A stretch of 64,000 nucleotides of DNA, taken from Natronoglycomyces albus (GTDB lineage Bacteria > Actinomycetota > Actinomycetes > Mycobacteriales > Micromonosporaceae). The DNA lies in contig NZ_CP070496.1 of assembly GCF_016925535.1 (NCBI RefSeq), forward strand, positions 124,001-188,000, in the 5' to 3' direction. Position 1 is the first letter of the stretch; every line of letters begins with the position of its first letter. Shown piece after piece: positions 8,342 through 15,580 of the stretch. Under the pieces are notes generated by a model. It was not told where the DNA came from. It made no database searches and worked only from the letters and a program-made list of their open reading frames with translations. The translations under genes were made by a program, and so were the position numbers.

Positions 8342-9583
8342 ATGAGCGCACTATCTCAGGTTCGGGCCAGCGGTCGACGCCGCTCGTTCCTGCCTGCGCC
8401 CATGCGGGTGGCCCGATTCGCGGGCTTTGCCAAGACCGGTCCACGGCGGGGGGAAAATGGCGCGGCCCCAGCTTCGCCAGCGCGCCGATTTGTCTCCACG
8501 ATCGCCTTTGCGGCCTTTGCCGTTGCGGGTGGAGCTTTTATGTGGGCGGCTGCGGCTACGGCCCACGAGGGCGATACCGACGGCTTGGTGCAGTTGTCCG
8601 GAATCCTTGGGGAGGCCCCTGCTCTTGGGCCGGGGATCGATAGCCCGGCTGATGGAGCGGCACTTCTTGTCGCCCACAACAAGGACCAGCCTGGTGGCAG
8701 CGTGTTTATAGCCGCGAACGAACCCGACGAGGTTTCCGGGCTTATCTCGGGCTCGAAGCTTGACGAAGCTGGTGGGGTACCTGGCGAGCGTGACTCGGGA
8801 GTCTCCACGGCCGGGGCCACTATCGCCGAGCAAATGCGCATCGATGTTTCCGATGTTGATGGCCTGCTGGCTGACAGCGGTGTTCTTTCTGAAGGAACGC
8901 TACTCGAAGCTGTTCCCATGGTGGAGCTGCCGCTAGAACAGCCCGACGGCACTTCCATCTTTGACTCGCTTGACTTGGCAGCGGTTGCTCCGTCCGGTTC
9001 GGCTTTTGAACAGTTGCCCGCCGACGTCATTTCCCCGGCTCGGGGAACCGATTCGGTGGTGGACAACGGGTTGTTCGACTCATTCAGCGTGGACCTTGAC
9101 ACCGTGTTTGGTCAGCAGGCGACGGCCGTTTTGCAGCACGTCCTCCCAGCAGGCTCCAACGCGACGGCAACGTGGAATCACAACCCGTCCGGTGCTGTTG
9201 CGAACGGCCTAGCCCTCCGGGCAGCCGGTGATTTTGACGAGAGTGCTCCTAAGCCGGAGCCCGCGCCGAGGCTTGATGTCTGGCCTGGCGACGTGGATCG
9301 GGAGTCCGTGCCTGCCCTTGGGCAGCTGTGGGAGCTCACTAGTGAGCACCGCGGTGGCTTTAACCTGGACTTCAATCGCGAGTCGGCCCCATTCCGAGGG
9401 GTGGCCACACCCACGGGCAGCCTTGCCGGTGCTGGTAGCGCCATGGGCGGCGAACTTAACCCGTCGTCCCTTGCCGTGCATTTTGCGCGTGGAGCGGATT
9501 CCGATGTGGTCCTTCAACCTGGTCAGATGGCTCGTGCCCACGCGAGCGAATATCTGACTTCGCCTAGTTTTTCACCCGACTAG
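8342..9583 (+). CDS. Secreted protein of unknown function
   Basis: 413 residues. A long basic n-region (about 1-50, rich in Arg) precedes a hydrophobic segment (FVSTIAFAAFAVAGGAFMWAA) and an AHA-type cleavage site near 75, so export is likely. The mature part is acidic, low in cysteine, with Gly/Ser/Pro-rich turns and repeated short L..VPxVEL or FDSLDL-like elements, but no known domain. No LPXTG motif or C-terminal helix is seen. It precedes two more secreted proteins, including the chaplin-like one, so a cell-surface role is plausible but inferred only. Confidence 0.7.
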   Translation: MSALSQVRASGRRRSFLPAPMRVARFAGFAKTGPRRGENGAAPASPARRFVSTIAFAAFAVAGGAFMWAAAATAHEGDTDGLVQLSGILGEAPALGPGIDSPADGAALLVAHNKDQPGGSVFIAANEPDEVSGLISGSKLDEAGGVPGERDSGVSTAGATIAEQMRIDVSDVDGLLADSGVLSEGTLLEAVPMVELPLEQPDGTSIFDSLDLAAVAPSGSAFEQLPADVISPARGTDSVVDNGLFDSFSVDLDTVFGQQATAVLQHVLPAGSNATATWNHNPSGAVANGLALRAAGDFDESAPKPEPAPRLDVWPGDVDRESVPALGQLWELTSEHRGGFNLDFNRESAPFRGVATPTGSLAGAGSAMGGELNPSSLAVHFARGADSDVVLQPGQMARAHASEYLTSPSFSPD

Positions 9584-9947
9584 CCTCCCAACGCAGAACC
9601 AAGTAGTGAGTTCTGCCGTGGCGCCTGAGCGGTGCGCACCCTTTTGCGCATAGCGGCCCACCATATTTCGCACCCACTATCGGTGCTGCCTCAGGTTGCT
9701 GAATTGATAGACCACATCCCACAAAAATACTGGAATTCACTAGCGCCTAAAAGGCGTGAGATCCAGTGTAGATAACCAACCGAAATTGATGTCATATGCG
9801 AGTAGGGCTACATGAAAACGAAAGCTCTGAACATCGCCTCCACGATGATTCAAGTTTCTTGTCAGCATCGCTGAGAGATCAATTTCAACTCCAGGAAATC
9901 ACCATAGAGAAAGTAGTTGAGTACGCTTTCTCACGAAAGGAAAATCA
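9584..9947 (+). other. Intergenic region with imperfect hairpin
   Basis: No gene is supported. An interrupted stem spans 9730-9766 (CTGGA...TCCAG, TCAC...GTGA, CGCCT...AGGCG) without a T-run, so it is not an obvious terminator and could be a 5' UTR element. AAAGGA precedes the GTG at 9948. Confidence 0.4.
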
Positions 9948-10511
9948 GTGAAAAACCGCATTTTTCGGACAGCGACCCTTGTTGGAACTTTCGCAGCCGG
10001 AGCATTGTTGGTAGCGAGTGCTCCCGCGAGCGCGGGCGAGTCGGACCAGCACGATAAAGACTTCCCGAAAGGTAAAGACTGGGATGTGGCGCAATACGAG
10101 CCCACGCTAGCCGATGTGCAAGGAATGGTTGATGACGTCACCACCGATCAAATAATAGTGGACGATGTGCTGGCCGCTGTGACCAGCGAGGACCTCGATG
10201 CCACGTCATCTCTGCCTATCCTGGCCGGTCTCTACGCGCTAGAGGACGCCTTGGGAGCGTTCGAGACTCAATCGCCCGTGACCTCAGATGATGTCGACGC
10301 GGCCGACGTATCGGATGTGGTGGAGGAGAACTTTTGGATTCCGATCCCCGAGCCGATCCACAGCATCACCGACGCCGAGGTGAATTCTGGAATCGTTGAT
10401 GTCCCAAACACGACACCAGGCAGCCCGATGACGGATGACGCCGACCCGATGGCCGGTGACCCGGTCTACCACCTGCTGCAACTGCTTGACCGACTGCAGC
10501 CGACGCCTTAA
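9948..10511 (+). CDS. Small acidic secreted protein
   Basis: 187 residues starting at GTG 9948, with AAAGGA about seven bases upstream. A classical signal peptide (KNRIFRTATLVGTF...LLVASAPASA, cleavage near residue 29) is followed by a highly acidic, cysteine-free domain rich in Asp and Val, with a Pro-rich WIPIPEPIH segment. Its signal peptide resembles that of the chaplin-like protein at 11535, and the two may be co-expressed during surface or aerial development, but no family is recognised. It is not a rodlin by any motif I can see. Confidence 0.7.
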   Translation: MKNRIFRTATLVGTFAAGALLVASAPASAGESDQHDKDFPKGKDWDVAQYEPTLADVQGMVDDVTTDQIIVDDVLAAVTSEDLDATSSLPILAGLYALEDALGAFETQSPVTSDDVDAADVSDVVEENFWIPIPEPIHSITDAEVNSGIVDVPNTTPGSPMTDDADPMAGDPVYHLLQLLDRLQPTP

Positions 10512-11534
10512 TGCACGAGCCCATATCGCACGCCAGCGCGTATCGCTTTGTGTGAGCGATTCCACGATCGGCATTTACGTTACTTTTACGCGTTCCGTTC
10601 GTTGATCTATTGCAGCCGTAAAGGACGCACCAGCTCGTTGCACTGGCGGGTAGGGGACTCATTGCCCATCGGGCCGATGTATTTCTCAGCCATCAGTGAT
10701 GTAGAGGTTGCCACGGCAGCAGCAATGGACGACACGGCCGTTGTGCGAGTGGAGAAAATAAAAACTACCAATACCACCGCGTGTCAATCCAATACGACAC
10801 CTGCGATGCGGGATATAACCGTAAAGCAAAGGTATTGGAAAAACTAAATACTCGGCAGACTGAGCCGACGATTGACAAATAAATATGTTCCTGCCTTGTC
10901 GAAGGTGGTTCCACGAACTCGCATGTGTGAGCACGCGGACCACAGCAGCTTCCGGAACGGTGGACGTCGGAGACGACCCGCATCGGGACATCGAGACCCC
11001 GCAACACGCATGGGCAACCTTGCGCGGCAACCCTCGACTTCCGGTCTGAAAGCCCGCCCGTGTTGGTTGACAGCTCTTCGGAGCTACCGCAGGGCTCGGT
11101 TTTCCAGCCGGGCCCCGGAGCACGAATCTGAAGCACCGTCAGAACGAGAAATTGGAAGCGACGGGAAGAGAACGTGTGAGTCCGCACCCGGTGCGGATCA
11201 CGCAACGCTCGGCCTACGAGTTGACCTCCGACTGTGCGCCAGTCCCACCCCAGGTGGGGCCCATCGACAAAGCTCGGACGCACCGTAACCCATCGTGAGA
11301 CCACGGAACATATGTCGCCGTTGATCGCCGAACCTCAGTCAGCCATCCCGAAAAGTTTCTTTCACCGAAACTGCGCTCTCGACCGGACAGCAGTCGCTCC
11401 AGCATCCACCTGGAGCCCAGAGACGATTACTCGCCTAATCGACTCGCTGGTCGCCGCAGAGAACAGCCTCGGCTGAAAGTACACGGGGGACACGGAACTA
11501 GCAATAACTATCCTTCCCTGAAAGGTGACACTTC
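10512..11534. other. 1-kb intergenic region without a supported gene
   Basis: Overlapping open frames on both strands (the longest 10765-11304 minus) lack codon bias, domains and ribosome sites. The stretch is less GC-rich at its left side. It probably holds the promoter region of the chaplin-like gene and possibly decayed sequence. GAAAGG lies before the GTG at 11535. Confidence 0.4.
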
Positions 11535-12485
11535 GTGAACAACAATTGGGCACGCCGGGCCGGACAGACCAGCGCTCTCGCTGCTGGTGCGCTGCTCGTG
11601 GCCGGCACTGGAGCCGCTCACGCTGACGCCGTCTCGCACGACAACGTCGGAGCCGGTAACGGCAACCAGGTGATCGCGCCTATCCAGGCTCCGATCAACA
11701 TCTGTGGTAACGCTCTGGCTATCCTGGGTGCCGCCAACGCTGGCTGTGTCGGTGGCGCTAGCGCCACCAACAACGCTGAGACCGGTGGCGCCGACCTCCA
11801 CAGCCACGACAACGTGGGCCTCTTGAACGGCAACCAGGTTTACCTGCCTGTGCAGGCTCCGGTCGACATCAGCGGAAACGCTGGCGCCGCCGGTGGTGCT
11901 GCCAACGCCTACTCGACCGGTGGCTCCAGCGCCGTGATCGAAGAGTCCGGTCACGTCGAGGAGTCCCTGCACACGCACGACAACGTGGGTGCGCTCTCCG
12001 GTAACCAGGCCGAGGTTCCCGTTCAGATTCCGATCAACGCCTGCGGCAACGCCGTGGCCGCTGGTGGAGCGGCGAACGCCAGCTGTGAGGGTGGCGCTGA
12101 CGCCACCTACAACGGTTCCGCCGACCTGCACAGCCACGACAACGTGGGCCTGGGCAACGGCAACCAGCTGTTCGCTCCCATCCAGGTTCCGATCAACGTG
12201 TGTGGCAACGCGATCGCCGTGCTCGGCGCCGCGAACGCCTCCTGCGAGGGTGGCTCCAGCGCTGTCATCAACCCGCCGGAAGAAGATGGCGGCAAGGGTG
12301 ACTGGGACAAGGGCGGCAAGTGGGACACCCACGCCTGGGCCGAGCAGTCTGACGTCGTGGAAGAAAGCCTTCCGCTCGTGGGCGACCTGACCAGCACCGT
12401 TCCTGGTGCCGACATCGTTGACGGTCTCCTGGGTACCGGCCCTCAGCAGCCGGTTGTTCCCGCCAACCTGGTTCAGGGCGTTTAG
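11535..12485 (+). CDS. Four-repeat chaplin-like hydrophobic surface protein
   Basis: 316 residues from GTG 11535, with a signal peptide cleaved near AHADA (residues 31-35). Four tandem chaplin-like units of about 50 residues follow, each with HDNVG, GNQ, a P-I-x-x-P-[IV] strand and a GGAAN or LGAAN turn: cores INICGNALAILGAANAGC, VDISGNAGAAGGAANAYS, INACGNAVAAGGAANASC and INVCGNAIAVLGAANASC. Repeats 1, 3 and 4 keep the chaplin cysteine pair; repeat 2 has lost both. The C-terminus is Gly/Asp/Lys-rich and has no LPXTG sorting signal. Chaplins assemble into amyloid-like surface films that lower surface tension on aerial hyphae; the same role is inferred here. Monocistronic, followed by hairpins. 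Confidence 0.85.
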   Translation: MNNNWARRAGQTSALAAGALLVAGTGAAHADAVSHDNVGAGNGNQVIAPIQAPINICGNALAILGAANAGCVGGASATNNAETGGADLHSHDNVGLLNGNQVYLPVQAPVDISGNAGAAGGAANAYSTGGSSAVIEESGHVEESLHTHDNVGALSGNQAEVPVQIPINACGNAVAAGGAANASCEGGADATYNGSADLHSHDNVGLGNGNQLFAPIQVPINVCGNAIAVLGAANASCEGGSSAVINPPEEDGGKGDWDKGGKWDTHAWAEQSDVVEESLPLVGDLTSTVPGADIVDGLLGTGPQQPVVPANLVQGV

Positions 12486-12570
12486 TCCCTAACCCTCGTA
12501 ATACGCATGCGTGGGCGCTGCGGTTCGCTTGTGGCACTTAGCCAACCAGCGACTGCTAGTCGTGACATGG

Positions 12571-12605
12571 CGCGGTGGCTCGACTCTTCGAGCTGAGCCA
12601 CCGCG
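12571..12605 (+). terminator. Hairpin downstream of the chaplin-like gene
   Basis: CGCGGTGGCTC pairs with GAGCCACCGCG (11 bp), with two mismatches and a short inner stem around a TTC loop. There is no long T-run. It lies 86 bases after the stop codon and probably ends or protects the transcript. Confidence 0.55.
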
Positions 12606-12766
12606 ACTGTGAAGTCACGTGGCCGCCGGTGCTGCTGACAGCTTGGGCCAAGAAATGGGTCTCGGAGGTGTCTCTAGTGCCAGCGCGGTGCCCCGGGTGG
12701 AATACGTGTATCGCCGCTCAGTGAAGACGACGTCAAGGACTTTGAGCTGAGGCGACGATGAAAGTG

Positions 12767-12811
12767 AAGTGGCCGAGTTTCAACTCTTCATGAGTTGAAA
12801 CTCGGCCACTT
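12767..12811. terminator. Perfect 20-bp stem, bidirectional terminator
   Basis: The arms at 12767-12786 and 12792-12811 are exact inverted repeats around a five-base TTCAT loop, with T-rich ends on both strands. It sits between the convergent chaplin-like gene and erm, so it can stop transcription from both sides. Of 12486-12933, nothing else is evident. Confidence 0.85.
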
Positions 12812-12933
12812 TTGTTGCCCGGCTTCGGTATTCAGTACGATCAGGTGCTCAATGAGCGCACTGTATGTGGGCGAGGCTAGATGTGGCTGGGGGCGTCTAT
12901 GTTGCGCACAGCCCGGCGTATGAGTCGCGAGGT

Positions 12934-13881
12934 TTACCGACCGGGCTTGCCTCGTGCTTTTCGGGGGCGTGATGTGTGGCTGGTTCGGGGTCGTCCGGTT
13001 TTCCTATCTTCGGGTTCGCGTTCGGTGCGGCTTTGCGTTTGAGCCTTCCGGTGTCGGTTGGGTGTGGACGTGGTGGAGCTGGTCGGGGTGGGCCCGGACT
13101 CGCCGCAAAGCTGGAACAACTCCACCCACTGGTGGGCGGTTAGGTCTTTGGGGAGCGTTCGTTGCCTAACCCCAGCGTGCGCCATCCAGCGGGACACTTC
13201 CCTAGTCGAGGGGCTTGTGCGTTTACCGGTTCTGTTAGCGTGCGACACAATCTGCGGTAGTCCCAGGCCGCGCCCGGTGAAAATTCTTCGCACAAAAGCG
13301 TGGTATTGCTGACGGCGGGAACGGCACAACAGTGGCGTCTCGCGCCGCGACATGGTGAAGAGCCCTCCATCGACATTGGGCATCGGCCGGAATGATCGGG
13401 CCGGTAGGCGAGTGATGAGTTCGAAGTCGAACCAGGGCCACCATTGCGCGGTCATCATGGTGGCGCCACCGACTCCGGCTCGGCGGCGTGCGACTTCCCA
13501 CTGTGCCACCAGGACCGCGTCTGTCCAGTCCGGTGCGTTGAGTAGGCGCCGGAGGATTGCTGTGGTCTGGTGAAATGGCAGGTTGCCAACGATCACGTGT
13601 GGGAATGGGGGCAACCGATAGGAAAGGAAGTCCCCGGTGAGGATGTTGGTGTTGTCCGCGACCCGTGCGCGGAGCCGTCGAGCATAGTGTGGGTCGATTT
13701 CGACGGCGGTGATGTGGCGGTTGAGGCGCTCCAGTCCGAAGGTGAGAGCACCGCCGCCGGGACCGATTTCGATGATGGGGCCATCAGTGGCCGCGACCGA
13801 TGTGAGGATCGTTTTGACCGCTTGCGGGTCGATGAGGAAATTTTGGCCTAGTTCGTGGCGGCCGGGTAGAGAAGAAGGCAT
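12934..13881 (-). CDS. erm: Erm 23S rRNA (adenine-N6) methyltransferase
   Basis: 315 residues. HELGQNFL at 9-16, the SAM motif EIGPGGGALT at 38-47 and the catalytic NLPFHQTT at 100-107 identify the KsgA/Erm fold. The NLPFHxTT form and the long basic Pro/Arg/Lys tail (from about 265) match the actinobacterial Erm group (ErmE, Erm(37)/(38)) rather than KsgA. Family role: dimethylation or monomethylation of A2058, giving resistance to macrolides, lincosamides and streptogramin B. The start at ATG 13881 has GCGGAG nine bases upstream. That sequence is part of the attenuator described below, so expression is probably induced by a stalled leader ribosome. Confidence 0.9.
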   Translation of the reverse strand: MPSSLPGRHELGQNFLIDPQAVKTILTSVAATDGPIIEIGPGGGALTFGLERLNRHITAVEIDPHYARRLRARVADNTNILTGDFLSYRLPPFPHVIVGNLPFHQTTAILRRLLNAPDWTDAVLVAQWEVARRRAGVGGATMMTAQWWPWFDFELITRLPARSFRPMPNVDGGLFTMSRRETPLLCRSRRQQYHAFVRRIFTGRGLGLPQIVSHANRTGKRTSPSTREVSRWMAHAGVRQRTLPKDLTAHQWVELFQLCGESGPTPTSSTTSTPNRHRKAQTQSRTEREPEDRKTGRPRTSHTSRPRKARGKPGR

Positions 13882-13890
13882 GGGAATGGG

Positions 13891-14001
13891 CTCCGCAAAG
13901 CTTGTCGGGAGCCGGGCAGAATGAACTTCCGCACCGGCAATGGGCCGAAATGCGGCGGAGTCGAGCGTTAAGGATGCATCGCCCGCCGCTAAGCGCAGCG
14001 G
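13891..14001 (-). promoter_or_regulatory. Four-segment attenuator in the erm leader
   Basis: Reading the reverse strand: segment 1 CCGCT (14001-13997, inside the leader ORF), segment 2 AGCGGCGG (13990-13983, over its stop codon), segment 3 CTCCGCCGC (13960-13952) and segment 4 GCGGAG (13896-13891, the erm ribosome site). Segments 1:2 and 3:4 pair, hiding the ribosome site; 2:3 (GCGGCGG with CCGCCGC) is the alternative that would free it. This is the classical erm translational-attenuation layout. Pairings are seen by eye and folding energies were not calculated. Confidence 0.65.
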
Positions 14002-14033
14002 ATGCGAATCAAGTTCGAGTTCATAATTCCCAT
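13989..14033 (-). CDS. erm leader peptide, 14 residues
   Basis: The ORF reads MGIMNSNLIRIRCA and stops with TAG at 13991-13989, 107 bases before erm. It contains Arg-Ile-Arg, an Arg-X-Arg motif of the kind that arrests macrolide-bound ribosomes in ErmD-type leaders. It has no Shine-Dalgarno; the promoter box TAACGT lies seven bases before the ATG, so the mRNA probably starts at the ATG itself. Known erm leaders are 10-40 residues long, and several begin MGI. Assignment rests on position, motif and the attenuator; no homology was tested. Confidence 0.65.
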   Translation of the reverse strand: MGIMNSNLIRIRCA

Positions 14034-14040
14034 GGCCTAG

Positions 14041-14070
14041 ACGTTACTCATCGACCCGGTCACGGTTCAA
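14041..14070 (-). promoter_or_regulatory. Promoter of the erm leader transcript
   Basis: On the reverse strand TTGAAC (14070-14065), an 18-bp spacer and TAACGT (14046-14041) form a sigma-70-like promoter. The predicted start falls on the A of the leader ATG at 14033, giving a leaderless mRNA. Confidence 0.65.
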
Positions 14071-14102
14071 CCGAATTTTGAGGAGTTGGCAGGTCTCTGT
14101 CG

Positions 14103-14966
14103 CTACAACCCGACGACGTCGATGGGGCGGTAGGCCGGGGCTTCGCCCTTTGGCTGGTGTCCATAGTTGGAGTCGAACAGGACCAGCTGGTTGGCTACCC
14201 AGGTGGGGCCGTGGTAGCGCCGCAACGTGAGTAGGTCTTGTGAGGCCTGCTGGTTGGTGATGCGGTCTCCGGGCCGGGCAAGAGTGATGTGGGGGCGAAA
14301 TTGTTTGCTATCGGGCGTCAGCCCTGAAGCGGTCAGTTCGGAACGTACGTCGAGTGCGAGTTCGACCAGAGCGTCCACATCTCCGTCGATGCCCGCCCAA
14401 ACCACCGAGTAGCGGCCGCGCCCGAACCGGCCACCGCCTGCGATTGCCAGTTCGATCGGGTGGGATCGCTGGGCGGCCCGTCGTATGGCGTCGGTGACTG
14501 CCGGAATCGCCGGTGGGGCCACTTTTCCCAAGAATGCGATTGTCAGATGCCACCGGTCGTGACTGACCATGCGCGAGGAGCGGCCGGATGCGCGGCCGCG
14601 CATCGATTTTTGGGATGGTGAGCTGGGCGTATGGTGGCTTGGTTTCGCGCGTGTGGCTGGGCGGTTGCGGGAGCTCGCCGTGTTGATATCGGCGTCGTTG
14701 GTGTCGAATCCGGTGGTGCGTTGATGCTTGGCGATATGCAGGTCAGCCACGACAGATTGCAAGTCTGAGGCGACATCGGCGGGAACCGGGATGGCTACGA
14801 AGAGGCGCAGTTTCTCCGTGGGCTCGGTCCGGTTTGCGTGCGGTTGCGGTTGGGGCGACGGGGGTGTCGACGCAGCCGCCGGTGGGAGCCCATTGGCGGT
14901 GGGCCCCGAGGTCGAGGGCGAATTCTTGGGTTGGGCGGTGCGGATGGTGCTCACCGGGCCTCTCAC
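14103..14966 (-). CDS. thpR: RNA 2',3'-cyclic phosphodiesterase (2H family) with extensions
   Basis: 287 residues, against about 180 for typical ThpR. Both catalytic HxTx motifs are present: HLTIAFLG and HITLARPG. The family hydrolyses RNA 2',3'-cyclic phosphates (formerly called 2'-5' RNA ligase). Two features are odd. About 50 Pro/Ser/Ala-rich residues precede the usual start (LRLFVAIPVP), and no ATG lies at the usual position. A low-complexity insert of about 60 residues separates the first strand from the first HxTx. Starts at GTG 14966 or GTG 14954 are equally possible. It is probably soluble and cytoplasmic, and lies upstream of the erm promoter. Confidence 0.85.
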   Translation of the reverse strand: MRGPVSTIRTAQPKNSPSTSGPTANGLPPAAASTPPSPQPQPHANRTEPTEKLRLFVAIPVPADVASDLQSVVADLHIAKHQRTTGFDTNDADINTASSRNRPATRAKPSHHTPSSPSQKSMRGRASGRSSRMVSHDRWHLTIAFLGKVAPPAIPAVTDAIRRAAQRSHPIELAIAGGGRFGRGRYSVVWAGIDGDVDALVELALDVRSELTASGLTPDSKQFRPHITLARPGDRITNQQASQDLLTLRRYHGPTWVANQLVLFDSNYGHQPKGEAPAYRPIDVVGL

Positions 14967-15580
14967 GGAGTGTCTGGTGTCAGGTCCGATTGTCCCTGTT
15001 CATGGGCGGCGGCGACGGCTTTCGGGGCTTGGCGACGTGTCTGGCTTGCCAATGCGCGGCGAGCCTGGGTGAGAATCGCGGCGGTACCCGCTGGCTCCCG
15101 CCGACGGATGCTAGCCCGGGCTCGGCCATATGCCGCGGGTTCCACAGGTGCTTGGGGTGCTGTGCGAACCAATCGCGTCGGGCCGACCACGGGTATGGAG
15201 GCTGGCGTCCTCCGCGGCTAGGAGCGAAACGCCGTTGTATCCGCGTGAGCCGTAGGTCCAGAGCCGACCGGTCACAGGTGCGAAGGCGTGCCTTCCTGCT
15301 GGGGTTGGGCGGTGCGCGCCGATGCCAGGTGTCGATGACCGTGCTGCTCTGAACCGTCCACGCTACTAGCTGACATGCGGGTGCGCTAGGGCTTTTCCCG
15401 GGCTACGAGTGGCCGTGAGCGAATCCGAAGTTTTCCTAAGGGGAACGTTAATGCCCGGTTGGGAACAGCACCCGAATCCCAACCGGGCAGGTGCGGCTGA
15501 GAGCCGCACTGTGAGCACAGTCTGTGTGGGCCGCTTCTGGCGAAGCTGGCCTGTTGTGGTCTGGTGGAGCCGGTAAGCGG
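14967..15580. other. Intergenic region with tandem hairpins
   Basis: No confident gene. A reverse open frame at 14963-15190 ends by overlapping the thpR start but lacks codon bias and a ribosome site. Two hairpins near the MFS end are listed separately. Confidence 0.4.
15452..15509 (-). terminator. Two tandem hairpins after the MFS gene
   Basis: TGCCCGGTTGGG (15452-15463) pairs exactly with CCCAACCGGGCA (15478-15489). GTGCGGCT (15491-15498) pairs with AGCCGCAC (15502-15509). They lie just downstream of the reverse-strand MFS stop and probably terminate its mRNA. Confidence 0.7.

Noticed and set aside
10765-11304. 179-codon open frame on the reverse strand between the two secreted-protein genes
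   Set aside because: Mixed residues without domain, no ribosome site, overlaps other frames; typical of non-coding high-GC DNA.
12934-13881. Could be the housekeeping KsgA/RsmA 16S methyltransferase
   Set aside because: NLPFHQTT, the basic C-terminal tail and the inducible leader point to Erm; KsgA usually has NLPYNI-type motifs and no leader.
14963-15190. 75-codon reverse frame overlapping the thpR start by four bases
   Set aside because: The overlap looks like translational coupling but codon use is not biased, there is no ribosome site, and a stop lies just upstream of the GTG region.
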